14,204 bases of DNA, taken from Larix sibirica (lineage: Eukaryota; Streptophyta; Pinopsida; Pinales; Pinaceae). Location: the NCBI GenBank assembly GCA_004151065.3, contig NWUY0300111212.1, forward strand, positions 1 through 14,204. The letters are read 5' to 3'. The notes under the pieces are model-generated. The model was not told where the DNA came from. It saw nothing but the letters and a program-made list of their open reading frames with translations, and did not search any database. The position numbers and the translations under genes are program-made. How positions within the stretch are numbered: position 1 is the first letter of the stretch; the number at the start of each line of letters is the position of its first letter. Of the stretch, positions 1-7,728 are shown in pieces.

Positions 1-452
1 ATGTGTGGATTAACCCTGAAAAGATTCAATATATGCATTAGCAACTCATAATAGCCATGAGAAGCACTTGAGTCCCTGAATAGTGAAGTAAACACCCATT
101 ATTTACTCCACAACTCTAACTATAGTGGAGCTTTCCTCAAATCAGGAAAAGAAGCCCCAAAAGAAGGAATGTGCACTTAATAGCTACAAATAGATGATTG
201 GGATCTTAATGGTGGCCTATAAATGGTAGTTGACCTATAAATAGGAGATTGGTCCCTTGGAGATTTGGAAGGAAGCTGTAGGGTGGATCAAATGGTCAAA
301 TTGAGTGCAATTTGGACCACTAGAATCATGAGACCAAGAGCTAAGTCCCTAGGTGATAGATTAATGATGTGGAGATGGTTATTATGCTCTAGTAGGATTA
401 ATGAAGAGAAAATAAGAATCAAATGGTATAATCAATTTACAAAAATAGTTAA
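1..452. other. Unrecognised non-coding stretch
   Basis: No coding region or known element is recognised here. The plus-strand frame at 265-459 (64 codons) has no familiar motif and sits in ordinary low-complexity plant DNA, so it is not called as a gene. A 6-bp inverted repeat (ctccac at 106-111, gtggag at 125-130) is present but common by chance. The only notable local feature is the doubled TATA-like motif listed separately. Confidence 0.5.
216..244 (+). promoter_or_regulatory. Doubled TATA-box-like motif
   Basis: Two near-identical copies of cctataaat lie 18 bases apart (216-224 and 234-242); the second extends to cctataaatag, a close match to a plant TATA box. A purine-rich transcribed-leader-like tract begins about 210 bases downstream. 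The arrangement resembles the core promoter of a plant gene or of an LTR. However, no tRNA primer-binding site, paired LTR or long open frame follows, so promoter activity is only an inference from the motif. Confidence 0.3.
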
Positions 453-597
453 CAAGTGAGGGGAAAGGGTAAAAGAGCAAGAAGAGAAAAAAGTTGGAAA
501 AAAGGAGGTGGGGAAGTAAAAGAGCTCCAAGAGAAAAAAAAATTGGAAAAAGGAAGGGGGATCGAGGAGAGAAATGGGAGAAAAAAAGGAAGGAAAA
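453..597 (+). repeat. Purine-rich (GA) tract with a 47-bp imperfect duplication
   Basis: The plus strand is almost pure A and G over about 145 bases. A unit beginning gtaaaagagc occurs at 469 and again at 516, each followed by agagaaaaa, then ttggaaaaa, then a G-rich run. This gives a period of 47 bases with small changes. The minus-strand open frames across it encode only Phe, Leu, Ser and Pro-rich low-complexity peptide and are not genes. The tract could be a decayed polypurine tract or simple-sequence expansion; there is no second landmark to decide. Confidence 0.6.
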
Positions 598-1007
598 CAT
601 AGTGAGGTTAAGGTCCAGGCGTATGGATTAATGGTTTCCAAGATTGGCTTAGCTTATAACCATCATCGTGGTTAAAATTGTTTAGGTTGTTTTTTATTCA
701 AAGAGCTTCCCGAATGAGGTGTAATGACTAATGGGACGTAGAAGTAAGAATATTGGTTTGGTCAAAACAAATGAGATGCTTGGAATGGTGGGAGTGTGCT
801 GCTATATTGATTTTTTTATGAGGCTATGACTAGTGTGAGTGATTGTGATTTTTTAGCAAGGTTTTAATAGATCTATTGGTTTGTTCAATATAAGGTTTTC
901 CACATGAACAGAGAATTTGCTAAACCCCTTGTGACAAAAAAGGATTGGATTTGTCTTTAATGATTTATAGCTTTATCCATTTGATCATAAAGATATATAC
1001 TAAAACA
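598..1007. other. Unrecognised non-coding stretch
   Basis: About 400 bases with stops in all frames, no recognisable motif, and no repeat of note. Composition is ordinary for plant intergenic DNA. Confidence 0.5.
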
Positions 1008-1025
1008 ATATATATATATATATAT
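1008..1025. repeat. TA dinucleotide microsatellite
   Basis: An uninterrupted run of alternating A and T, about 18 bases (8-9 units). It is a simple sequence repeat and likely to vary in length between individuals. Confidence 0.9.
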
Positions 1026-1480
1026 GAAAGAGAAAATGGATTAAATTATTAAAAAAATATTTTATAAATATTGCTAATAACAATATGATATGAATTTTTT
1101 TAATTTTGTCATCCATTATATTATCAATGAATTTTATATAAAATCATTGAATTTGATATATGAGTAATTTATGAGATACATAATACACTCAGATAAAATA
1201 ATTAGTATTTCTCTATTTATTTTATATTAATGTTTTTTACATTGTAACTACATAAAAACCATAATTACTATAACAAAGTTTTATGACATGCAAACTAATA
1301 TGACATTGATGACCTTTTTGTAACAAAAAAAATCATGACAATGATGACATTAAAAAACATGACAATGATAACATTAGCATTTCATATTAAGGTTAATATT
1401 TGATATTTTAATTTAAAAAAAAATTATTCTTTACTATCAATAAATAATAATGAGCACATCACTTAACTCATGGTTGATGA
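1026..1480. other. Very AT-rich stretch with a short degenerate repeat
   Basis: Strongly AT-rich DNA with no coding potential. Near its centre a 19-base motif starting catgacaatgatgacatta occurs at 1334-1352 and, with one change, at 1358-1376. A weaker relative (atgacattgatgac) lies near 1300. Such stretches are common in plant intergenic DNA and may act as matrix-attachment regions, but the sequence alone does not show this. Confidence 0.5.
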
Positions 1481-1580
1481 GTGTTGATAGGGAATTTTGT
1501 GGTGCAGTTGCTTCTTAAACATGATTTATGTTTCTTCCAACTTGATTCCAAAGCTGGCATGGACGAAAAAGTGGAGGCCT

Positions 1581-1739
1581 TCAAATTGGGAGGCCACTGC
1601 TGTTGAGGGTGCAATGCTTGAGTTCAGTGGATGTTGCTTGTCCGAGCGCAGTAGAGGCATTGTTGTTGTCGACAAGAGCAAAAATTGTCTTCGCTTTTGG
1701 TCCCTGCAAGGCCTTGGCGGCATCATCATAGGTGCGAGT
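1581..1739 (-). pseudogene. AP2/ERF-domain transcription factor fragment (C-terminal half of the domain), truncated
   Basis: Reading the minus strand from 1739 to the TGA at 1583-1581 gives 53 codons. They begin TRTYDDAAKALQGPKAKT, a close match to the C-terminal amphipathic helix of the AP2/ERF DNA-binding domain (consensus A-x-A-Y-D-x-A-A-x-x-x-x-G-x-K-A-x-T-N-F). The diagnostic Asn of the usual TNF ending is Ile here (TIF). After the domain comes an Asn/Ser/Thr-rich stretch (VDNNNAST) as in ERF proteins. In-frame sequence upstream is open only to about 1757. It contains none of the N-terminal beta-sheet that contacts the GCC box (YRGVR, WGRWAAEIR, WLGTF), and I saw none nearby in other frames. 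Most ERF genes lack introns in this domain, so a truncated gene copy is more likely than an exon. In a complete gene the product would be a nuclear DNA-binding regulator; this fragment cannot form the domain. Confidence 0.6.
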
Positions 1740-1842
1740 AGCAGTTAGAAACAAAACATCGGCTTAAATTTGTTGAGGCCTCCCCTGGGTATCCCATTGA
1801 ATCATGTTGTTAAAGGCCATTAATAGAGACATATATAGACAA

Positions 1843-1872
1843 GTATATATATATGTATGTATGTATGTATGC
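1843..1872. repeat. Compound microsatellite, TA then GTAT units
   Basis: A run of about five TA units passes directly into about five tetranucleotide gtat units ending before gcacag. It is a simple compound repeat, likely polymorphic. Confidence 0.85.
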
Positions 1873-1984
1873 ACAGTCTGCATTATAGGGATTCACACAT
1901 GACGCTAAGTATTATTACTATTGAATCAAAGCTTCTTTCTTCACAATATCACTTCAACTAGAGCAACAACAATAGAGATAAGGT

Positions 1985-2191
1985 TTGAATCCCCCAGGTA
2001 GTCCTTCAATCAGTCTGAGCCCATTGGCCACTAATATTTCAATTAATTCGCAACATATATGTTGGAACCTAGCTCCAGCTCATCCAGAGGCATGCAACTT
2101 CATCCCCCTCCATTTTTTGGGGGGGTTCTACGTCTCCACAATAAACATTTTATTTAATTGCAGCATAATTGGGGGTGTCGAATGTGCCTAG
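1985..2191 (+). other. Short open frame, unrecognised (68 codons)
   Basis: An ATG-started frame with no recognisable motif. It crosses a tttttt-ggggggg homopolymer junction near 2115, where sequencing or replication errors are likely. Just upstream at 1982-1992 is ggtttgaatcc, which resembles a Pol III B box, but no A box was found about 44 bases before it. I do not consider this a supported gene. Confidence 0.12.
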
Positions 2192-2266
2192 CCACACTCA
2201 AGCCTTCTTCCATGGATATGATCTCCACTACGAATCTCCTCCATAACCATTTCTCACACCCCTAAA

Positions 2267-2449
2267 ATGGGTTTCTTTGATGACTCAAGATTCTTTCTCA
2301 TGACCCCCTATCCCCACGCTTGTTCTGCTATGCTCTACGGGGGATTTGAGAAATTTGACGAAGGAAAACCTGTAGTAAAAATGACGACGAATAATCTCCA
2401 TGAATCTAAGAATTTTGGAGATCAACTTCCATCCCACCCACACATGTAG
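2267..2449 (+). other. Short open frame, unrecognised (60 codons), possible gene remnant
   Basis: The frame runs from ATG at 2267 to TAG at 2447-2449 and encodes a mixed-composition peptide containing CSAMLYGGFEKFDEGKPVVK. This is less low-complexity than most frames in the window and the segment is less AT-rich than its surroundings. Another ATG-started frame (2214-2264) ends in TAA just before it in a different phase, as an eroded exon could look. I recognise no family. It lies about 0.5 kb from the AP2/ERF fragment but on the opposite strand, so there is no evidence that they belong together. Confidence 0.2.
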
Positions 2450-2505
2450 AGAATAACATAGATAAGTGTGATTTTAACACCTATCAAAGTAAATATGTAT
2501 CACGC

Positions 2506-2562
2506 AATGATCATTTATATCTTTTATTATAATAATAAAATTATATATGCTTATAAATCATT
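2506..2562. repeat. Nested AT-rich palindrome
   Basis: The centre is a perfect 9-bp inverted repeat, ttttattat (2522-2530) and ataataaaa (2532-2540), around one base. Outside it, aatgatcatttata (2506-2519) pairs imperfectly with tataaatcatt (about 2552-2562). A foldback this short and AT-rich could be the remains of a MITE or a chance hairpin. No target-site duplication was identified. Confidence 0.5.
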
Positions 2563-3032
2563 GTGCTGAGTGAATGCCATCTAAATTAATAAAAAAAAGT
2601 TAATATGGTCTCTACTAATTGGGGTCACATATGTAGAAAAAAAACTAAATACTTAGGTGTTCAAACCTAGAGTTGCCTCCATTAAAAGCATATTGAAACC
2701 TTGAAATGCTCAATATGGTTTTGTACCTAAGCCAAGTTTGATTGTATGTAGTGTCTTTGTGTTGTTAGTACTTCCCACCCTCCATTACATTGAACACAAC
2801 ATTGTGAAGAGACCATCTCATTATGTTATTGAGTTGCATTATGATTGGATGCTTATTTGAGTTTAGGTTCTTTAGTTTCTATGAAAAAATCATATAGTGT
2901 TTACGAACTTTTTCATTTTCATAGTATGATTATGTACGAACTTGTCTTTGCACATTACAGTGAAAGGAAGATTCAAAAATAAATGATATATTTATAGAAT
3001 TATGGTTAGAGATTTGGAATGGGGTACCATAT
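2563..3032. other. Unrecognised non-coding stretch
   Basis: Stops in every frame and no recognisable element or repeat. Nothing further can be said from the sequence. Confidence 0.5.
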
Positions 3033-3352
3033 AACATTAACATGGGACCACTTGTTTATCTATGTGCCTATTCAATGTATTTGTGTCATGATGATAACAA
3101 GCCATGTCATGGGTTTAACAAATTAGTTTGTGAGATGCGAGAACATTAACATGGGACCACTTGGTTATCTATGGGACTATTCAATGTATTTGTGTCATGA
3201 TGATAACAAGCCATGTCATGGGTTTAACAAATTAGTTTGTGAGATGCGAGAATGGGACCACTTGGTTATCTATGGGACTATTCAATGTATTTGTGTCATG
3301 ATGATAACAAGCCATGTCATGGGTTTAACAAATTAGTTTGTGAGATGCGAGA
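3033..3352. repeat. Tandem repeat, three copies of a 101-109 bp unit
   Basis: Units start at 3033, 3142 and about 3251. The first two have a period of 109. The third lacks the 8 bases cattaaca near its start, giving a period of 101. Copy 1 differs from copies 2 and 3 at a few sites (cttgtttatctatgtgcc against cttggttatctatgggac), while copies 2 and 3 are otherwise nearly identical, pointing to a recent second duplication. Each unit holds gtgtcatgatgataac and ccatgtcatgggtttaac. The plus-strand open frame at 3130-3336 only reflects the repeat. The right-hand 32 bases of the last unit are also the first bases after the N at 7600. Confidence 0.92.
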
Positions 3353-3391
3353 ATAGAAAGATAGAAAGTTTTTTCCTTTTTTCACACTTGT

Positions 3392-3448
3392 GTGATTGAA
3401 CCTTGCCCCACTCCGTATATCCCAGCGGCTTCGCTCCAATTGAGCTAC
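3392..3448 (-). other. tRNA-like Pol III promoter (A and B boxes), SINE-head-like
   Basis: On the minus strand tagctcaattgg (3447-3436) fits the tRNA A box and ggttcaatcac (3402-3392) fits the B box (ggttcranncc) except at one position. The two starts are 45 bases apart, as in a tRNA without an intron. The D stem forms (gctc with gagc), but the T stem does not. The place of the 5' acceptor strand is a run of eight A, so this is not a functional tRNA gene. No Pol III terminator (TTTT on the minus strand) follows closely. A tRNA-derived SINE head or a decayed tRNA pseudogene are the likely identities. Confidence 0.5.
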
Positions 3449-3549
3449 TTTTTTTTCAATGTCTAATGACATGCAGTTGAATTTATATAATCGATCATAT
3501 TATGTAACCAGGTTCTGGTTCTAGCATCCAAGCTTTATATATAGGGTTA

Positions 3550-4386
3550 AAGGTTAGGTGTTTTTGAATATAAAAAGGATAAAAAAAATATCTAGTGAAC
3601 ACTAATTATTATCTAATTTTTATTTTTTAGTTTAAAGTATAACTTAAAATTACTTATTATAAATTAAAATTTTATCTTTAAAAATAAAAAATAACTCAAA
3701 ACCCATACGCACTCATTTGGCATGAAATGAATAATGTATATCTTCATATAAACAACTAAATAGCAATTTCGTATGATCAGATTTTATTTAGACATGATAT
3801 AGCTACCCAAAAATTTAAACAAAAACTAAACCAATAGCCACGAGTATAGTACACTTTTCATTTTCCTTTTAAAAAAATGTATGTATTAAACATTATACAT
3901 TTACGAATAATGTTACTTATTCTTTTGAATATTTTAGATTTATGGATATGTTGAATATCCTTTTCAAGTTTTAGTTAAATTTTGGTAACCCAAGACACAT
4001 TAAATTTTAATTAAATCTGCGTTTTGACTTTTATTTCAATTTTGGTAACCAAAATGCTTTTTTGGAACTTTGATTAAAATTGGTTAGTATGTAAAAATTA
4101 ATAAATTTTAAAATTGTGTTATTATCTTCTTAATAAAATTGACAAAATAAATTCATATAAATATTTTGACAAATGTTTATTAAATACATTATTATTTTTA
4201 ACTGATTACGAAAACTTTTCTAATTCGTTGGTTCAAAATTAAGAGTTTTTATTTTGTAACTATATTTTAATGGTGATTTTGATAATGAAAACTGATTAAA
4301 CACTATCATAAATTTAATCCAAAATTTCAGAATTTGAAAATTATAACCAAAATTTTTAAAAAAACGATCATTAAAAAGGCTAAAGA
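3550..4386. other. Very AT-rich non-coding stretch
   Basis: More than 800 bases of strongly AT-rich DNA with stops in all frames. Short recurring phrases such as attttggtaacc (near 3975 and 4038, and again as gttggtaacc near 5232) suggest decayed repeat material, but no element boundary is visible. The same stretch is present at 7830-8666. Confidence 0.5.
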
Positions 4387-4690
4387 ACAATTTAAAAAAT
4401 GTTTAAAAACGATCATTAAAAAGGCTGTAGAACCCCTCGTTCCTCATAATAAATTCATGTAGAACCCCTCGTTCCTCATAATAAATTCATGATTTTAGCT
4501 CTACGGAAGGATTTGAAAATCGTAAGCATATACTTAGTCTCCATTGCCGTTAAAAAACAATTTAAAAAATGTTAAAAAGCCATCATTAAAAGGCTGTAGA
4601 ATCCTCGTTCCTCATAATAAATTTAAGTTTATAGCTCTACGGATCCGAAGGATTTAGAAATCGTAAGATTATAAGTTCATTCTCTAATTC
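4387..4690. repeat. Nested tandem repeat: about 170-bp unit containing a 32-bp duplication
   Basis: The phrase acaatttaaaaaatgtt starts units at 4387 and 4557, giving a period of 170. Both units then carry a cgatcattaaaaaggct-like sequence, a tagaacccctcgttcctcat-like sequence, agctctacgg and an aatcgtaag ending. Unit 2 is diverged with several small indels. Within unit 1 a 32-bp segment starting tgtagaacccc is repeated exactly at 4426-4457 and 4458-4489. Two rounds of duplication of different age are therefore visible. Confidence 0.85.
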
Positions 4691-4700
4691 AACCCTGTTA

Positions 4701-4850
4701 CTTATGAAACATATAATCAGATTAAAAACTCTATTCGTCGAGAAATTGAACGAAAGCGACCGAACTGAGAAAACTTATGAAAAATATAATCAGATTAAAA
4801 GCTTCCACTATCAGGCCAGAAATTTAACGAAAGCGACCGAACTGAGAAAA
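4701..4850. repeat. Tandem repeat, two copies with a 73-bp period
   Basis: The start cttatgaaacatataatcag (4701) recurs at 4774 with one change, and the end acgaaagcgaccgaactgag occurs in both units. The centres differ more, and the second unit is slightly longer. The plus-strand open frame at 4704-4946 runs across both units, so its peptide contains an internal repeat (NQIK and TKATEL-like parts). I read it as repeat-driven, not as a gene. Confidence 0.8.
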
Positions 4851-5190
4851 ACTACTCCAGTTTTCAAAAGATTTAGAGTAAGCATTATAAAAATCAATTC
4901 AACCAGTAATTTGCCGGAAACGAAAGAAATCCGGCCAGGAAAATGAAGTCTTCCGTTAAAAATCTCGCAACGATGAAGGATATTGCAGATAAAAAATTTG
5001 CCGTCTCTGCAAGAATCCAGGCGTAATCAATGAAAAAGGTGTCTGGAACATTTAGTGCTACAGGCACTCCCTCCGGGCAAATAGTTAGCTTCACTCGCAA
5101 ACCTGGAAATTCTGGAAATAATAAATATGTAGAAGGTGGGTTTTGTGTCCACGTTATATGATCCGTTTGTGTGTCCACCGACTCACCGAG
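4851..5190. other. Less AT-rich island with opposed open frames, unrecognised
   Basis: This segment is clearly richer in G and C than its flanks and contains CpG-bearing words (ccggaaacg, ccggcc, ctccgggc). A 94-codon minus-strand frame (5178-4894) and plus-strand frames in pieces (an ATG at 4945 followed by KNLATMKDIADKKFAVSARI, stop at 5024-5026) overlap antisense. Neither gives a family I recognise. The second copy differs by one base here, changing Asn to Ile in the minus-strand frame, which tells nothing about selection. It could be a gene remnant or part of a non-autonomous element. Confidence 0.25.
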
Positions 5191-6050
5191 TTATGTAGCT
5201 ACGAAATGTGAAATATATATGGATGTTAAATGTTGGTAACCAAAAATGTGTTTGTCATCTTTTGATATTTTAAATTGTTTTGGGTCATATTTTATAATTA
5301 GTATATTCATTTAACTTGTGGTAAGTGAACATCCATAAGTTATAAGTTAAGTGTTATTAATTACTTGTTATTTGTGATTATATATACTAGCACATAAGTC
5401 AAGTGCCATAATGTGAATACTGATACTACACAAGTTAAGTGCCACTATGTGCTACTTGTTTTTCATGTGTAGCTGTAATCCCTAGTTATCTATGCCTCAA
5501 CTAGCTATTATCACCTTCCTTCTTCTAGTTAAACAGGTTGTCCACCACAAACTACCATTTATCAATGCATCAACTACCAGTTATTTTTTATATTCTTTTT
5601 TAATAATTGTTTATTTCAAATACATAAGTGTTTATTCAAATTCGGAACAACTACCATAAAATCAATATGGACAATACACTTGTCGCATCCTCGTGCAACC
5701 TAGGAAAAGCATAGGCTCTAGTCCACCCCAAATTCTTAGATATAAACACCTATCGATGTAATTACTTCAAGGAGCCCAATTCAAATATATTGGGAAAGGC
5801 CTTCAATATCACGGAGCCCAAATTTGAGATTACTTAGATAACATGTTGGTGTTTGAGCTTTTGCCAAACTCAAAAGCCTTCAAATAGGAAGATGTGATCC
5901 AATATGGTTTAGGCATTGGATGCAATTTTACTCCAAGCAAAGCTTGAATTGAACACACAAAAGTCACCATGGATGCAATTGTAAATCCTCCATCCATACT
6001 CTAGAAGAGGTCCTAATTGGAAAAAGTAAAATATATGTGAAGCAAAGGAC
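5191..6050. other. Unrecognised non-coding stretch
   Basis: No coding region or known element recognised. The phrase ggagccca followed by an A/T-rich tail occurs near 5771 and 5815, a weak local duplication. The part from 5240 to 5640 is AT-rich; the rest is closer to average. Repeated identically 4280 bases downstream. Confidence 0.5.
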
Positions 6051-6120
6051 ATGCAAAGGAAAGGTTAGGAGTCGAAGCATCTAGTTCTATATTCTACACT
6101 ATGCATACCCCATAGGAAAG

Positions 6121-6281
6121 TGCATGTAGAGGTATTGGAGGAGTCAAAGAGGATTCTAACCCCTCTGTCCACACTCTACACTGCATACAGTAACAAGGAA
6201 TAAAGACATAAGGGAATAAGTAATATGAATGTAGAGGAAAGCGGTGGAACTATAAAGAGATCTGCATCTCACACTCTACAT
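6121..6281. repeat. Pair of related stem-loops, 100 bases apart
   Basis: In the first, tgcatgtagag (6121-6131) pairs with ctctacactgca (6174-6185) with one bulged base. In the second, atgtagag (6229-6236) pairs perfectly with ctctacat (6274-6281). The right arms both lie in the 10-mer acactctaca, at 6171-6180 and 6271-6280, exactly 100 bases apart. Loop sequences differ. A third, more diverged relative (ttctacactatgcat) is near 6092 without a good left arm. Keeping the paired arms while the loops diverge is unusual for random decay, though with two examples it may be chance. Confidence 0.5.
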
Positions 6282-6319
6282 AGTATAGCAAATCATGTTG
6301 CACCAAATAAGGCATGAGG

Positions 6320-6910
6320 CTAAGGCCACTATAACCGAAAGTACACTGAAATTTGCCACAGAACGCCCATATTGGCATCAGTGACCCAAAGAAGAATCAT
6401 AATGCCTAAAATATGTTAAGGAGGTGATAACATTAGGGGGTTACAACAATAGAATTTCGGGCATCTATTGAAGAGGATGGAGGTAGAGTCTTCAGACTCT
6501 TTACCTTCCATGAAGGCATAGAGGCAACCTAATGGGGAATTACTCCAAACACAAAATGGATGAAATACATAAGACCTTGTCCATGGTGAAGTGAGACTAT
6601 CTTGAAATCCTGATTTGGGCACATGAATATCTCATGGAAAGCATGACCCAAAACACCAAATGAATGTTTTTTGGTTCGGAGGAAGATGGAGGATTATAGT
6701 AGCAGAGGTTTGTTTTATGGGCCAAATGGGTGAAAGAAAAAGCATAGCTTGCTAATGGTTATGAAGATTGTCCCAAAGAGCTGGCAAAATTCTCAAAGAA
6801 CATAGGACTACCAACACTCAAAAAGAGTGTGGCCCTTTTTATGCAAATCCTCGTTTCGTAGAGTCTATGAAGCCATCGATTTGTTGGATTTCCCATTTGG
6901 GTTTCTAGAA
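6320..6910. other. Eroded open-frame region, unrecognised
   Basis: Average-composition DNA with partial frames on both strands. The minus-strand frame 6622-6416 (68 codons, Cys- and Ser-rich) has no recognised motif. On the plus strand, near 6770-6860, a frame reads DCPKELAKFSKNIGLPTLKK before a stop, which looks like ordinary protein sequence, but stops interrupt it within about 40 codons on either side. It could be a decayed gag or host-gene piece; I cannot tell which. Confidence 0.25.
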
Positions 6911-7020
6911 AAAAATAAATGTGTTATTATTGTATCTATGATTGGTTTCTTTAGCATTGTTTTATGAATTTTAGTTACAATTTGTAAGCTTTATACATCA
7001 ATTTTAAGCACAAGGAAATA

Positions 7021-7079
7021 GAAAACGTAGTTAAATAAAAATAATGTATGCATGTAGCTCCACGCTAGTGAATCGACTT
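7021..7079. other. 59-base segment unique to the left copy
   Basis: This is where the two copies of the duplicated block stop matching. The left copy has this 59-base sequence; the right copy has, in a slot of exactly the same length (11301-11359), a copy of the reverse-transcriptase segment found again at 7469 and 11748. Both then continue with ggtcgtaggttgag. The segment itself shows no recognisable feature. Confidence 0.7.
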
Positions 7080-7530
7080 GGTCGTAGGTTGAGTGATTAT
7101 GGATCACTTAGTCACATTCTTTATGGGTGGTCATTTCATAATGCCCTTAAATCTTTTCCAAGGCCATACAGAGTTTGCTTCTATTAACAACAAAGCTTAA
7201 GTACAATAATCTATCTCACAAACACTTTTTCTATCTTAATTTCTACATTGTGTTTTCAAAAGACCATCACGAAGTATGGTTTCCCCAAGTTTTGTTAATA
7301 ACCAAATGCCATCCAAGTTAACAATGGTAAAATATTCAAGGAATGGTCTCAAAGCATTATTCATGAACTTCATAAATATTGTTGGAGCATTGAAGAAACC
7401 GAATGACACAAGTAAACCACTTAAATGGCCCTTGCATTTTTTTTAAAGAAATCTTCTGGATATATTCCTAAATTGATTTGGTGATAGACTTCAAAACAAC
7501 TTTGTAAGTTATAGTGCATCAAAAATTGGT
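7080..7530 (-). mobile_element. Ty3/gypsy reverse-transcriptase fragment, left copy (degenerate)
   Basis: On the minus strand this encodes, with frameshifts and stops, the YHQI palm motif and PED, then FGFFNAP (family FGLxNAP), LRPFLE, YLDG in place of the catalytic YLDD, and YLSFVV (family YLGxxVS) leading to the connection segment. This order is that of the plant Ty3/gypsy reverse transcriptase, which copies element RNA into DNA. It is about 98-99 percent identical by eye to 11360-11810. RNase H, integrase, gag and LTRs are not seen next to it, so it is an isolated dead fragment. Confidence 0.8.
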
Positions 7531-7599
7531 CGTAGGTTGAGTGATTATGGATCACTTAGTCATATTCTTTATGGGTGTTCATTTCATAATGCCCTTAAA
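7531..7599 (-). mobile_element. Start of a second tandem copy of the RT segment, cut off by the N
   Basis: The sequence cgtaggttgagtgattatgg and onward repeats the start of the fragment at 7083, with a period of 448 bases, and stops at the N. It matches 11363-11431 perfectly, including two bases (catattc, gggtgttc) that differ from the unit at 7080. So the left contig ends inside a repeat unit that the right contig carries in full. Confidence 0.85.
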
Positions 7600-7600
7600 N
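7600..7600. other. Single N: assembly gap placeholder
   Basis: This is the only ambiguous base in the window. It stands between a base matching 11431 and a base matching 3321, so it separates two sequence runs that overlap each other almost completely. That is typical of a join between two contigs that were not merged. Confidence 0.9.
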
Positions 7601-7671
7601 GGGTTTAACAAATTAGTTTGTGAGATGCGAGAATAGAAAGATAGAAAGTTTTTTCCTTTTTTCACACTTGT

Positions 7672-7728
7672 GTGATTGAACCTTGCCCCACTCCGTATAT
7701 CCCAGCGGCTTCGCTCCAATTGAGCTAC
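7672..7728 (-). other. tRNA-like Pol III promoter, right copy
   Basis: Identical in sequence to 3392-3448, with the same A box, B box, spacing and missing acceptor stem. Confidence 0.5.

Larger units (their letters stand above)
3321..7020. repeat. 3.7 kb near-identical duplicated block, left copy
   Basis: Every base from 3321 to 7020 reappears 4280 bases later (7601-11300) without an indel. By eye there are six substitutions: 3945 G/A, 4210 G/C, 4364 A/G, 4474 C/A, 4657 G/A and 4997 T/A. The right copy begins exactly at the base after the single N at 7600. Two explanations fit: overlapping contigs or haplotypes left unmerged during assembly, or a recent tandem segmental duplication. The position of the N favours the first. 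Confidence 0.95.

Noticed and set aside
382-641. Two overlapping minus-strand open frames rich in Phe, Leu, Ser and Pro
   Set aside because: They are the complement of the purine-rich tract. The peptides are low-complexity and follow only from base composition.
1497-1748. Plus-strand open frame of 83 codons
   Set aside because: It is the antisense shadow of the AP2/ERF fragment, which matches a known domain on the other strand.
1982-1992. Second B-box-like sequence (ggtttgaatcc)
   Set aside because: No A box lies at the tRNA distance upstream, and the B box has a mismatch at a key C. A similar word near 2668 on the minus strand was dropped for the same reason.
3130-3336. Plus-strand open frame of 68 codons
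   Set aside because: It lies wholly in the 101-109 bp tandem repeat and its peptide repeats with it.
3033-3352. Possible CRISPR-like array
   Set aside because: The units are contiguous and about 100 bases long with no variable spacers, and the DNA is plant nuclear. It is a minisatellite.
4704-4946. Plus-strand open frame of 80 codons, present twice (also 8984-9226)
   Set aside because: About half of it is the 73-bp tandem repeat, no family is recognised, and being found twice reflects the duplicated block, not conservation.
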